A DNA stretch of 64,000 nucleotides, taken from DASXAI01 sp963728985 (lineage in GTDB: Bacteria > Actinomycetota > Acidimicrobiia > Acidimicrobiales > Ilumatobacteraceae). This document shows, one piece after another, positions 16,383-25,237 of the stretch. The stretch is taken from positions 1,240,001 through 1,304,000 of the forward strand of contig CAVSME010000003.1 of the NCBI GenBank assembly GCA_963728985.1, written 5' to 3'. Position numbers and translations under genes: made by a program. The notes beneath the pieces are model-generated. The model saw only the letters and a program-made list of their open reading frames with translations, ran no database searches and was not told the origin of the DNA. Position 1 is the stretch's first letter, and each line of letters begins with the position of its first letter.

Positions 16383-18119
16383 CTAACCCCGCCCGTGACG
16401 CAGCAGGCGTCCCGGCGTGGCGCCCGTGCAGGCTCCGTCGCTGAAGGTGGTCTGGCCGTTGACGATGATCTCCTTGTAGCCACGGGCCCGCTGCACCCGC
16501 CGCCACTCGCCACCGGGCAGGTCCTCGACCACGTCGCCGATCCAGCGTGGCTCCATGTCGAGCTCCTCCATGTCGTACACGACCACGTCGGCGGCGGCGC
16601 CTTCGCGCAGGACGCCACGATCACGGAAGCCGGCGGCGTGAGCGGGCAGGGCTGACAGGCGGAAGTGCGCCTCCTCCAGCGTGACCTTGCCCTCGTCGCG
16701 CACGAGCCACTTGAGCATGTCGGTCGGCCACGCGCCGCCGGTGAAGAACTTGGTGTGGGCGCCACCGTCGGACACACCCGGCAGCGTGTAGGGCACCTCC
16801 ATCAGCTCGCCCATGAAGTCGGCGTTCGAGCCCTTGTCGGGGCCGAGGAACTCGGCCTTGAGGTCCGTGGCCAGCGACAGGTCGAGCATCACCTCACCGG
16901 GGTGCTTGCCTTCGTCGTAGCCGATGTCGGCGAGGGAGCGCCCGACGTACTTCTGCAGCTCCTGCTTGCGGGCCACGCCTTGCACGACGAGATCCTCGAT
17001 CGAGCCACCGACACCGGGGCGCAGCTTGCGATAGATGGCCTTGTTGCGCTCCTCCTCGGCCACCATCGCCTCGCGCAGCTCGGGATCGGCCATCTTGACG
17101 AGCTTCTCGTCGTGGCTGCCCGTGGTGAGGGCGCGCCAGCTCTTGGAGAAGTCGTAGAGGTTCCAGTCCTCGAGGCTGAACACGAAGCCCGAGCGCACCG
17201 TGGCGCACTGGCCGTAGACCTGCAGACCCTGGTCCCAGCACTTGCGCAACCAGTCGAGCGACTTGCGATGCGGATCGGGATTGCGGCGGGTGGGAGCGAT
17301 GGCGTTGTGGATCACCGGCCGTCCTGACACGGCGGCCAGGCGCTCCACGAACTCGAGGTCCCGCTTGATCTTGCCGGTGGCCTGCGTGATCTGGATGAAC
17401 CCCTCGTCCCGCGCCGCCAGCACTTCGGCGAGGCACAGGATGTCCTCGTCGCACATCGTGTCCGTCACCATGGGCGTGCCGTCGAAGTCGGCCTGCGTGG
17501 AGTTGCGGCCGAGGCGCTGGATGGAGAAGCCGCAGAGCCCGGCGTCCATGCCCTCGTCCAGGATGCGCTGCATCTCCTTGCGCTCGGACTCGGTGGCGGG
17601 CCGGGTCTTGGCCGCCTCCAACCCCATCACGTAGGTCATCAGCGAGGCCGTCGGCATGTACTGGATGCAGTTGACGCCGAGCGGCGCCGCCTCGAGCGAG
17701 TCGAGGTACTGAGGGATGGTCTCCCAGTCCCAGTGCGGCAGCATGCCCTCGACCATCGACTCGTACGGGATGGCCTCGGTCCGGGTCATGGTGAGCATGG
17801 AGCGCTCGCGGAAGTCGGTCTTCACCGGGGCGAAGCCGAAGCCGCAGTTCCCCAGCACCACCGACGTCACGCCGTGCCAGCCGGAGATCGTGCAGTACGG
17901 GTCCCACCGGATCTGGGCGTCGTAGTGCGTGTGCAGATCGACGAAGCCGGGCGCGACGATCAACCCATCGGCGTCGACCGTGCGATCGGCACCGCCCGGC
18001 GACCGCCCACCGATCTGGGCGACCTTGCCGTCCTTGATCCAGACATCGCCCTGGTAACGCGGCACTCTCGTGCCGTCGACGATGGTGCCACCCTTGATGT
18101 GGATGTCGTAGCCAGCCAC
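16383..18119 (-). CDS. Amidohydrolase family 3 protein (N-acyl-D-amino-acid deacylase-like)
   Basis: This 578-residue metal-dependent amidohydrolase resembles D-aminoacylases. The N-terminal beta-sandwich leads into the metal motif APGFVDLHTHYDAQ (His63, His65). It is followed by VVLGNCGFGFAP, which carries the Cys typical of D-aminoacylases, a mid-protein IHNAIAP strand and SDGGAHTKFF with the catalytic Asp. The C-terminal REGAAADVVVYD is the returning sandwich. The start is GTG at 18119. The same group in actinobacteria is often annotated as D-aminoacylase without proof, so the substrate is open. The NHL protein lies downstream on the same strand. Confidence 0.9.
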   Translation of the reverse strand: MAGYDIHIKGGTIVDGTRVPRYQGDVWIKDGKVAQIGGRSPGGADRTVDADGLIVAPGFVDLHTHYDAQIRWDPYCTISGWHGVTSVVLGNCGFGFAPVKTDFRERSMLTMTRTEAIPYESMVEGMLPHWDWETIPQYLDSLEAAPLGVNCIQYMPTASLMTYVMGLEAAKTRPATESERKEMQRILDEGMDAGLCGFSIQRLGRNSTQADFDGTPMVTDTMCDEDILCLAEVLAARDEGFIQITQATGKIKRDLEFVERLAAVSGRPVIHNAIAPTRRNPDPHRKSLDWLRKCWDQGLQVYGQCATVRSGFVFSLEDWNLYDFSKSWRALTTGSHDEKLVKMADPELREAMVAEEERNKAIYRKLRPGVGGSIEDLVVQGVARKQELQKYVGRSLADIGYDEGKHPGEVMLDLSLATDLKAEFLGPDKGSNADFMGELMEVPYTLPGVSDGGAHTKFFTGGAWPTDMLKWLVRDEGKVTLEEAHFRLSALPAHAAGFRDRGVLREGAAADVVVYDMEELDMEPRWIGDVVEDLPGGEWRRVQRARGYKEIIVNGQTTFSDGACTGATPGRLLRHGRG

Positions 18120-18178
18120 GCAATAGCCCCCTGTTCGGCCCCCAAGCGGAACGTCGTTTCAGGGTACCAAAACCCCCG

Positions 18179-18721
18179 GTGCGAACTCCCGGCCAGCTGC
18201 TAGCAACGGGCAACGTGACCGTCGCCTCCTGGCACTCGCCCAAGACCCGCAAGGGCCGACCCAGCGCCATCGAAGGCCGGGGGCTGTTCGCCATCGAACC
18301 CATTGCCGCGGGTGAGGTGGTGGCGGTGAAGGGTGGTCACATCGTCGACACCGCCACGCTGCGGGCCCTGCCCGAGCGCTTGCAGGAGACCGACATCCAG
18401 ATCACCGACGGCCTCCATCTCGCCGCCCTCACCGACGACGAGTACGACGCCGTCATGCTCTTCGTCAACCACTCGTGCGAGGCGAACGTCGGCATCGCCG
18501 GCAACGTGGTGCTCGTGGCGATGCGCGACGTCGCCGTCGGCGAGGAGCTCACGCTCGACTATTGCTTGTTCGACGCGTCGCCCGGCACGCCCATGACGTG
18601 CCGGTGCGGGACGCCCTCCTGCCGCCAGGTGATCACCGCCGACGACTGGCGCCGGCCCGACCTGCAGGCCCGGTACGCCGGTTGGTTCTCGCGCTACCTG
18701 GCCGACCGCTTCTCCCAGTAA
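18179..18721 (+). CDS. SET-domain protein (putative lysine methyltransferase)
   Basis: This is a ~180-residue bacterial SET-domain protein. Visible motifs are the N-terminal SAIEGRGLFAIEPIAAGEVV, the pseudoknot VNHSCEANVGI, the active-site Tyr segment ELTLDYCLFD and a post-SET Cys cluster MTCRCGTPSCRQ. These predict SAM-dependent methyl transfer to a lysine side chain, probably of a protein; the target is unknown. The N-terminus is uncertain: GTG at 18179 gives 180 residues, and GTG at 18215 (VTVASWHSPKTRKG) fits better with relatives. It is divergent from the amidohydrolase and lies just upstream of dnaX. Confidence 0.85.
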   Translation: MRTPGQLLATGNVTVASWHSPKTRKGRPSAIEGRGLFAIEPIAAGEVVAVKGGHIVDTATLRALPERLQETDIQITDGLHLAALTDDEYDAVMLFVNHSCEANVGIAGNVVLVAMRDVAVGEELTLDYCLFDASPGTPMTCRCGTPSCRQVITADDWRRPDLQARYAGWFSRYLADRFSQ

Positions 18722-18753
18722 CCCTGTGACACCCCGCCGATAGGCTCGCCAGA

Positions 18754-20520
18754 GTGGCCTACCAGTCCCTCTACCGCCGTCACCGGCCTCGCCGCTTCGG
18801 CGAGGTGCGGGGCCAGGAGCACGTCGTTCGCGCCCTGCACAACGCCGTGCGGGAAGACCGCGTGGGACACGCCTACCTGTTCAGCGGGCCGCGCGGCACG
18901 GGCAAGACCACGTCGGCACGCATCCTCGCCAAGGTCCTGAACTGCGAGCGCCCGGTCGACGGCGAACCGTGCTGCGAGTGCGCGTCCTGCCTCGCCGTCG
19001 AGGCGGGCACCAGCTTCGACGTCCACGAGATGGACGCCGCGTCGAACAACGGGGTCGACGCCATGCGCGACCTCATCGAGCGGGCCATGCTCGGCACCCC
19101 GGGCCGCCGGCGGGTGTACATCCTCGACGAGGTGCACATGCTTTCCCGGGCGGCGGAGGCGGCGCTCCTCAAGACCCTCGAGGAACCCCCGGAGCACGTC
19201 GTGTTCGTGCTCGCCACCACCGACCCGCAGCGGGTCAGCCCCACCATCCGGAGCCGCACGCAGCACCTCGAGTTCCACCTCCTGCCCACGGAAGATCTCG
19301 ACCAACTCGTGCGCGACATCGCCGCCGCCGACGGGCTCGACGTGACGGCCGATGCTGTCGACGTCGTGGTCCGCCAGGGAGCCGGGTCGGCGCGTGACGT
19401 GCTCTCGGCCCTCGACCAGGTGATCGCCGCCGGCGGTGTGGTGGAGGAGGCCGAGCCGCTCGACGAGATCGCCGAAGCCCTGATCGACACGGACACCGCC
19501 CGGGCCCTCGCCGCGGTGGCCAAGGCGGTCCAGGCGGGACGCGACCCTCGCACCCTCACCGAACACCTCGTGGCCCACCTGCGCGACGGGTTCCTGTCGA
19601 TCATGAACCCCGACCTCGTGCGCCTCCCCGACCGGGCCGCCGCCGTCGTCGCCGATCAAGCCCGCCGCCTCGGGGCCGCCGCCACCGTGCGGGCCATGGA
19701 GGTGCTCGGCGAGACGTTGGTCGACATCCGCCACTCGCCCGACCCTCGCCTGCTCCTCGATGTGGCGCTCGTGCGCCTCACGCGCCAGGACGCCGACGTG
19801 TCCCCGGCCGCCCTCCTCGCCCGGATCGAGCGGCTCGAACGCGGAGGCGGAGTCAGCCCGACCGCCACCCGGCCGGCGGTGCCCGAGCCGGCGGCCGTCC
19901 CCACGCCGGCCCGCAACGAGGGCGCGCCCGAAGCGGCACCCCGTCCCAGCCCGGCGCCGCCGGCTGCCCGGCCGGTGGTCACCCCGCCCGAGCGCCGCGC
20001 CGCCCTCGGGGCTCGAGCCCGTCGGGCCGAGCCGGCCGCCCCCGCCGCTCCGCCGCCTCCTGTGCCCGCGGCCGCCGCCCCGGCACCGGCGGCCGAGCCC
20101 CCAGCGGCTGGTGACGCGCCGTTCCCGTCCCGCGACGCCCTCACCATCGCCTGGGCCGATCACGTCGTGCCCCGGCTGAAGGGCATGGCCCGGGCCATCT
20201 ACCTGCCAGGCCGGTTCGTCGGGGCCGACGACTCCCGGGCCACGTTCGCCCTGCCCAGCCCGCAGCAGGTCACCAAGTGCGAGCAGTACCGCGCCGAGGT
20301 GGAAGCCGCCCTCGCCGCCCAGTTCCATCGACCGGTGCCGCTCCAGCTCGTCGTAGACGACGGCGGGCCGGCCGAGGCCGGCGTGCAGCCCGCCGATGTC
20401 GCCCTCGACGACGAGGTCGACCTGGCCGATCTCGTCGACGCGCCGCCGAGCAGCGCTCCGACCAGCCTGGACCGGCTCACCCAGGCGTTCCCTGGCGCGC
20501 AGCTGATCGACGAGACGTGA
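18754..20520 (+). CDS. dnaX: DNA polymerase III subunit gamma/tau
   Basis: This 588-residue clamp-loader subunit is part of the replicase. Walker A is GPRGTGKT (45-52). The zinc module lies around Cys64-Cys79 (CECASC), Walker B is YILDEVHML (122-130), and sensor residues lie in ATTDPQRVSPTIRSR. After about residue 360 comes a long Pro/Ala-rich linker, then a C-terminal tau-like domain that should contact the polymerase. The start is GTG at 18754. It is the first gene of the conserved dnaX-ybaB-recR set. I did not see a convincing slippery site for making a separate gamma form. Confidence 0.95.
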   Translation: MAYQSLYRRHRPRRFGEVRGQEHVVRALHNAVREDRVGHAYLFSGPRGTGKTTSARILAKVLNCERPVDGEPCCECASCLAVEAGTSFDVHEMDAASNNGVDAMRDLIERAMLGTPGRRRVYILDEVHMLSRAAEAALLKTLEEPPEHVVFVLATTDPQRVSPTIRSRTQHLEFHLLPTEDLDQLVRDIAAADGLDVTADAVDVVVRQGAGSARDVLSALDQVIAAGGVVEEAEPLDEIAEALIDTDTARALAAVAKAVQAGRDPRTLTEHLVAHLRDGFLSIMNPDLVRLPDRAAAVVADQARRLGAAATVRAMEVLGETLVDIRHSPDPRLLLDVALVRLTRQDADVSPAALLARIERLERGGGVSPTATRPAVPEPAAVPTPARNEGAPEAAPRPSPAPPAARPVVTPPERRAALGARARRAEPAAPAAPPPPVPAAAAPAPAAEPPAAGDAPFPSRDALTIAWADHVVPRLKGMARAIYLPGRFVGADDSRATFALPSPQQVTKCEQYRAEVEAALAAQFHRPVPLQLVVDDGGPAEAGVQPADVALDDEVDLADLVDAPPSSAPTSLDRLTQAFPGAQLIDET

Positions 20521-20530
20521 AGGGGCCGCT

Positions 20531-20884
20531 ATGACCGACCTGCCCGACATGAACGACCTGCTGCGCCAGGCCATGGCCATGCAAGAGCAACTGATGGCCG
20601 CGCAACAAGAGGCGGCCGAGCGCACGGTGACCGGCAGCGCCGGGGGCGGGCTCGTGCGCATCGTCATGAACGGCTCCGGCGAGCCCAGCGCGGTGCACAT
20701 CGATCCCGAGGCCATCGACCCGAGCGATCCGGAGTTGCTCGAAGACCTCGTGCTTGCCGCCCTGCGCGACGCCCTCCATCAGGTCGGCGACCTCCGCGCG
20801 TCGGCCATGGGCGGGCTCGACCTCGGTGCCCTGGGGCTCGACGGGCTTCCCGGGTTCGGTGAGCTCGGCCCCGGCGACGGCTGA
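20531..20884 (+). CDS. ybaB: YbaB/EbfC family nucleoid-associated protein
   Basis: This 117-residue small DNA-binding protein of the YbaB/EbfC family usually acts as a dimer on the nucleoid. The N-terminal helix (MNDLLRQAMAMQEQLMAAQQEAAERTV) is followed by the family core GGGLVRIVMNGSGEPSAVHIDPEAID. The C-terminus is Gly/Leu-rich. The start lies 10 bases after the dnaX stop, with AAGGGG upstream. The stop overlaps the recR start. This gene order is widely conserved. Confidence 0.92.
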   Translation: MTDLPDMNDLLRQAMAMQEQLMAAQQEAAERTVTGSAGGGLVRIVMNGSGEPSAVHIDPEAIDPSDPELLEDLVLAALRDALHQVGDLRASAMGGLDLGALGLDGLPGFGELGPGDG

Positions 20885-21489
20885 TGGCCACCTACGCCCC
20901 GGCGGTGCAGGCCCTCATCGACGAGTTCGGCCGGCTGCCGGGTATCGGCCCCAAGTCGGCCCAGCGCATCGCCTTCCACCTGCTCAAGCTCCCGACCGAG
21001 GATGCCAATCGCCTCGCCCGCTCCATCACCGAGGCCAAGGCTCGGGTCAGCTTCTGCCAGCGGTGCTTCAACGTCACCGAAGGCTCCCTCTGCACGTTGT
21101 GCACCGACGACCGCCGTGACGGCACCGTCGTGTGCGTGGTGGAAGACGCCCGCGACATCGTCGCCATCGAGAAGACGGGCGAGTTCCACGGCCGCTACCA
21201 CGTCCTGCTGGGCGCCATCTCGCCGATCGACGGGATCGGCCCGGATCAGCTCAAGGTGCGCGAACTGCTGACCCGCCTCGAACCGGAACAGGTGCAAGAG
21301 GTCATCTTGTGCACCAATCCGAACATCGAGGGCGAAGCCACGGCGATGTACCTCGCCCGCCTGCTGCGGCCCCTCGGCCTGCGCGTCACCCGCATCGCCA
21401 GCGGACTGCCCGTCGGTGGCGATCTGGAGTACGCCGACGAGCTCACGCTGGGCCGGGCGCTGGAAGGCCGCCGGGAGGTCGAGGCCTGA
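20884..21489 (+). CDS. recR: Recombination mediator RecR
   Basis: This 201-residue RecR helps RecF/RecO load RecA at gaps. The helix-hairpin-helix (LIDEFGRLPGIGPKSAQRIAFHLL), the four-Cys zinc finger (CQRCFNVTEGSLCTLC) and the Toprim region (VVCVVEDARDIVAIEKTGEF..., HVLLGAISPIDGIGPDQL) are all present. Length is normal. The start ATG overlaps the ybaB stop. Two strong hairpins follow the stop. Confidence 0.95.
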   Translation: MATYAPAVQALIDEFGRLPGIGPKSAQRIAFHLLKLPTEDANRLARSITEAKARVSFCQRCFNVTEGSLCTLCTDDRRDGTVVCVVEDARDIVAIEKTGEFHGRYHVLLGAISPIDGIGPDQLKVRELLTRLEPEQVQEVILCTNPNIEGEATAMYLARLLRPLGLRVTRIASGLPVGGDLEYADELTLGRALEGRREVEA

Positions 21490-21524
21490 GGCCCGGGCGA
21501 ACGAGCGGCCAGCCAAAACGCACC

Positions 21525-21583
21525 GGGGTGCCGCCCCTCGAGTTGGTAGCGGGCGGACAGGCCAACTCGAAGAACGGCACCCC
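21525..21583 (+). terminator. Long two-part hairpin after recR
   Basis: GGGGTGCCG (21525-21533) pairs with CGGCACCCC (21575-21583). Inside it CGAGTTGG (21539-21546) pairs with CCAACTCG (21562-21569), leaving a 15-base loop. It lies 36 bases after the recR stop. There is no U-tract directly after it. Confidence 0.55.
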
Positions 21584-21591
21584 AGATCGAT

Positions 21592-21626
21592 CCGGACGTG
21601 AGGGGGAGCACACGTCCGGGGTTGTT
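21592..21626 (+). terminator. Intrinsic terminator before the EamA gene
   Basis: CCGGACGTG (21592-21600) pairs with CACGTCCGG (21611-21619), followed by GGTTGTTT. This is the second hairpin in the recR-EamA spacer and the better intrinsic terminator of the two. It could also act as an attenuator for the downstream transporter gene. Confidence 0.65.
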
Positions 21627-21661
21627 TCGATCACATTACGACGTTTGCGAACGGATGACAA

Positions 21662-22501
21662 GTGACGATTGTCCTCGCTCTCGCCTCCGCCCTGGTGTAC
21701 GGCACCGGCGATTTCCTGGGCGGCCTGGCCAGCCGGCGCGTGGCCGCCGTGGTGGTCACCTTCGTGTCGCAATGCGCCGGCCTGGCCACCCTCCTGCTCG
21801 TCCTGCCCTTCGCCCACGGCGACGGCCTCGTCCAGTCCGACCTGGCCTGGGGGGCGGCCGGCGGCCTGGCCGGGGCAGTCGCCCTGGTGGCCTTCTACTG
21901 GGCCCTGGCCGCCGGCACGATGAGCGTGGTCGCCCCGCTGACGGCCGTCGTGTCGGCGGTGGTGCCGGTGGTGACCGGCCTGGCCCTCGGCGAGCGACCT
22001 TCGACGTGGGCCCTCGTGGGGGTCGTGCTGGCCCTGCCCGCCATCGCCCTCATCGCCCGGGAGAACGCCGGCGCCCATCGGCGGGCGACGCGCCGGGTGC
22101 TGGTCGCCGCCCTCATCGCCGGAGCCGGCTTCGGGTTCTTCTTCGTGGCCTTGGCCCGCACGTCCGGCGACACCGGGATGTGGCCGCTGGTCGGCGCCCG
22201 TGTCGCGTCCGTCTCGCTGCTGGCCGTCGTGCTCGCCGTCACCGGCCGCCGCCCGAGTGTGGTCCCGGAAGCTCGCGTGACCGTGCTCGCCGCCGGTGTG
22301 TTCGACACGACGGCCAACGCCCTCTACCTGGCCGCCGCCAGCCGGGGACTGCTCAGCCTGGTGGCCGTGATCGCCGCCCTCTACCCCGCCAGCACCGTCG
22401 TACTGGCACGAGTCGTGCTGGGCGAGCGGGTGGAGCGCTGGCAGCTGGGCGGGTTCGCCCTCGCCGCGCTGGCCGTCGGCCTCGTGGCCGCCAGCAGCTA
22501 G
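21662..22501 (+). CDS. EamA/DMT-family transporter
   Basis: This 279-residue inner-membrane protein has about ten hydrophobic segments in two EamA repeats. The first repeat begins VLALASALVYGTGDFLGGLASRR and the second VLVAALIAGAGFGFFFVAL. The conserved 'APLTAVVSAVVPVVTGLALGERP' and 'IAALYPASTVVLARVVLGERV' segments mark the two repeat ends. The family exports metabolites or drugs; the substrate is unknown. The start is GTG at 21662. Confidence 0.88.
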   Translation: MTIVLALASALVYGTGDFLGGLASRRVAAVVVTFVSQCAGLATLLLVLPFAHGDGLVQSDLAWGAAGGLAGAVALVAFYWALAAGTMSVVAPLTAVVSAVVPVVTGLALGERPSTWALVGVVLALPAIALIARENAGAHRRATRRVLVAALIAGAGFGFFFVALARTSGDTGMWPLVGARVASVSLLAVVLAVTGRRPSVVPEARVTVLAAGVFDTTANALYLAAASRGLLSLVAVIAALYPASTVVLARVVLGERVERWQLGGFALAALAVGLVAASS

Positions 22502-22597
22502 TCGATTCTGGGCGTCGTCCGTCTCACCGATGAGACGCATCACGCCGAGAACACGGCGAGCCCTGCCTGTGCCCCTCCCGGCGCGGCGAGAAGACGC

Positions 22598-23782
22598 CTA
22601 GACCGTGCGGACGATCAGGGCGTCGCCCTGGCCCCCGCCGCCGCACAGGGCGGCCGCACCGGTGCCGCCACCGCGGCGGCGCAGCTCGTGGAGGAGGGTG
22701 AGGGCGAGGCGGTTGCCCGACATGCCGATCGGGTGGCCGAGGGCGATGGCGCCGCCGTTCACGTTGACGACCTCGTCGGTGACGCCGAGGTCGGCCGTGG
22801 AGGCGATGCCCACCGCGGCGAAGGCCTCGTTCAGCTCGAACAGGTCGACGTCGCTGACCTGCAGCCTGGCCCGCCCGAGGGCGGTCTTGATGGCCTGGCT
22901 GGGCTGGTGCAGCAGCGACACGTCGTCGGGCCCGGCCACCTGGCCGTAGCCGACGAACTCGCCGAGGGGGGTGACCCCGGCACGCTCGGCCGCCGCCTTC
23001 GACATCAAGACGATGGCGGAGCCACCGTCGGAGATCTGGGAGGCGTTGCCGGCGGTGATGCTGCCGTTGCCCGAGAACGCCGGCTTCAGGCCGCCCAACG
23101 CCTCGGGCGTGGTGCCGGGCCGCACGCCCTCGTCGGTCTCGACGAGCAGCGGGTCGCCCTTGCGCTGGGCCACCGGCACCGGGGTGATCTCGTCGATGAA
23201 GCGGCCGTCCTTGATGGCGGCGGCGGCGCGCTCGTGGCTCTTGGCGGCAGCCTCGTCCTGGCTGTCCCGGGAGATCAGCTCGGCGTTGGCGTAGCGCTCG
23301 GTCCCGGCGCCCATCAGGCACGCCTCGAAGGCGCACCACAGACCGTCCTGGATGATGGCGTCGAGCAGCTCGGTGGTGCCGTAGCGGAAGCCACCCCGAG
23401 CACCGGGCAGCAGGTACGGCGCGTTCGTCATGCTCTCCATGCCGCCCGCCACCACGACATCGGCCTCGCCGGCGGCGATCATCTGATCGGCCAGGTAGAT
23501 GGCGTTGAGGCCCGACAGGCACACCTTGTTCACGCTGGTGGCCGGGGTCGACAGGGGGATGCCCGCCTTCACCGCCGCCTGGCGGGCCGGGATCTGGCCC
23601 TGGTTGGCCATCAGCACCTGGCCCATGAACACGTAGTCGACCTGGTCAGGGGACACGCCCGCCCGCTCGAGGGCGGCCTTGATGGCGATCCCACCGAGCT
23701 CGGCGGCGCTGAACGGCGCCAACGCGCCCGACATCTTGCCGATCGGCGTGCGAGCCCCGGCGACGAGGTACGAACCCGGCAT
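22598..23782 (-). CDS. Acetyl-CoA C-acetyltransferase (thiolase)
   Basis: This 394-residue thiolase joins two acetyl-CoA, or cleaves acetoacetyl-CoA. The nucleophile is Cys88 in SVNKVCLSG. The NEAFAAV motif, His350 in GGAIALGHPIGMSG and the second Cys380 in ALCGGGGQG complete the active site. Length is normal. It is divergent from crotonyl-CoA carboxylase/reductase, with a possible shared operator in between. This fits the entry step of the ethylmalonyl-CoA pathway or polyhydroxyalkanoate metabolism. Confidence 0.93.
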   Translation of the reverse strand: MPGSYLVAGARTPIGKMSGALAPFSAAELGGIAIKAALERAGVSPDQVDYVFMGQVLMANQGQIPARQAAVKAGIPLSTPATSVNKVCLSGLNAIYLADQMIAAGEADVVVAGGMESMTNAPYLLPGARGGFRYGTTELLDAIIQDGLWCAFEACLMGAGTERYANAELISRDSQDEAAAKSHERAAAAIKDGRFIDEITPVPVAQRKGDPLLVETDEGVRPGTTPEALGGLKPAFSGNGSITAGNASQISDGGSAIVLMSKAAAERAGVTPLGEFVGYGQVAGPDDVSLLHQPSQAIKTALGRARLQVSDVDLFELNEAFAAVGIASTADLGVTDEVVNVNGGAIALGHPIGMSGNRLALTLLHELRRRGGGTGAAALCGGGGQGDALIVRTV

Positions 23783-23872
23783 GGTTACCCCCTGGTATGA
23801 GCGGCAGGACCAGCAGTGTAGGGCGCTCGACGGCCCCGGCGCCTGCCCGGGCCAGGCACTGGCGCCTTCTAG

Positions 23873-23886
23873 CTACCCGTCGGTAG
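23873..23886. promoter_or_regulatory. CTACC-N4-GGTAG dyad upstream of ccr
   Basis: The palindrome CTACCCGTCGGTAG lies 10 bases before the ccr start codon, in the spacer shared with the divergent thiolase. Dyads of this shape are typical TetR-family operators. The matching regulator is not in the window, so this is a suggestion only. Confidence 0.35.
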
Positions 23887-23895
23887 GGTCGCACG

Positions 23896-25236
23896 ATGCA
23901 GCAGCTACGTGACGCCATCGTGCAGGGCGCCTCGGGGGACGAGCTGGCCGCGCTCCCCATCCCGAACCACTACCGGGCCGCCTTCGTCCGCCGCGAGGAC
24001 ACGGGGATGTTCGAGGGCATGGACTCGGTCGACAAGGACCCGCGCAAGAGCCTGCACATCGGCGAGGTGCCGACCCCGGAGCTCGCCCCCGATGAGGCCT
24101 ACGTGGCGGTGATGGCCAGCTCCATCAACTTCAACACGGTGTGGACGAGCATCTTCGAGCCGCTGCCCACCTTTGCCTTCCTCGACCGCCTCGGCCGCGA
24201 GAGTGAATGGGCCGCCCGCCACGCCCTCGACTACCAGGTCGTGGGGTCCGACGGCTCGGGCGTGGTGCTGCGGGTCGGCTCGGGCGTGCGCACCTGGAAG
24301 CCCGGCGACCGGGTCACCATCCACTGCAACTACGTGGACGACCAGGACCCGAGCAGCCACGACGACTCGATGCTGGCCGCCAACCAGCGCATCTGGGGCT
24401 TCGAGACCAACTTCGGCGGGCTGGCCGACCTCGCCGTGGTGAAGGCCAACCAGCTGATGCCCAAGCCTGCTCACCTCACCTGGGAGGAGGCGGCGGTCAA
24501 CGCGCTGTGCAACTCGACCAGCTACCGCATGCTGGTCGGCGAGCACGGTGCCCGCATGAAGCAGGGCGACAACGTGCTCGTGTGGGGCGCCACCGGCGGC
24601 ATCGGTGGCTACGCGGTGCAGTACGTGCTCAACGGCGGGGGCACGCCCATCGGGGTGGTCTCGTCGCCCGAGCGGGCCAAGCTGCTGAACGACCTCGGCG
24701 TGGAGGCGGTCCTCGATCGGCGGGCCGCCGGCTACAACTTCTGGACCGACGACGACACCCACGACGAGGGCGAGTGGCGTCGCTTCGGCAAGGACATCCG
24801 CGGCCTCGTGGGCGACGACCCCGACATCGTGTTCGAGCACCCCGGCCGCCACACGATGGCCGCCTCCATCTTCGTGTGCAAGCGCGGCGGCACGGTGGTG
24901 ACGTGCGCGGCCACGTCGGGCTACATGGTCGAGTTCGACAACCGGCACTTCTGGATGAAGTTGAAGCGCCTCATCGCCTCGCACTTCGCCAACTACAACG
25001 AGGCGTGGGCGGCCAACAAGCTGATCAGCCAGGGCCGCATCCAGCCGCTCCTTTCGGCGGTGTACCCGCTCGAGGAGACAGGCGAGGCCGCTCGCCGCAT
25101 CCATCGCAACGAGCACGAGGGCAAGGTCGGCATCCTCTGCCTTGCGCCCAAAGAGGGCCTGGGCATCGACGATCCCGAGCGCCGCGCCGCGATCGGCGAG
25201 GAGAAGATCACGCTGTTCCGTCGCTACGGTTCCTGA
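23896..25236 (+). CDS. ccr: Crotonyl-CoA carboxylase/reductase
   Basis: This 446-residue medium-chain reductase carboxylates crotonyl-CoA to ethylmalonyl-CoA using NADPH and CO2. The NADPH site is VWGATGGIGGYAVQY (229-243). The CO2-pocket residues known from characterised enzymes are recognisable: Asn80 in SSINFNTVW, Phe169-Glu170 in WGFETNFGG and His351 in DNRHFWMKLKRL. Together these favour a true carboxylase over a simple acryloyl-CoA reductase. The start is ATG 23896. The epimerase gene starts directly after the stop, so the pair supports the ethylmalonyl-CoA pathway. Confidence 0.95.
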   Translation: MQQLRDAIVQGASGDELAALPIPNHYRAAFVRREDTGMFEGMDSVDKDPRKSLHIGEVPTPELAPDEAYVAVMASSINFNTVWTSIFEPLPTFAFLDRLGRESEWAARHALDYQVVGSDGSGVVLRVGSGVRTWKPGDRVTIHCNYVDDQDPSSHDDSMLAANQRIWGFETNFGGLADLAVVKANQLMPKPAHLTWEEAAVNALCNSTSYRMLVGEHGARMKQGDNVLVWGATGGIGGYAVQYVLNGGGTPIGVVSSPERAKLLNDLGVEAVLDRRAAGYNFWTDDDTHDEGEWRRFGKDIRGLVGDDPDIVFEHPGRHTMAASIFVCKRGGTVVTCAATSGYMVEFDNRHFWMKLKRLIASHFANYNEAWAANKLISQGRIQPLLSAVYPLEETGEAARRIHRNEHEGKVGILCLAPKEGLGIDDPERRAAIGEEKITLFRRYGS

Positions 25237-25237
25237 C

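Noticed and set aside
12676..16386. A 1236-codon open frame on the plus strand
   Set aside because: It is antisense to the NHL protein gene, is rich in Arg and His with no domain pattern, and is explained by high GC content.
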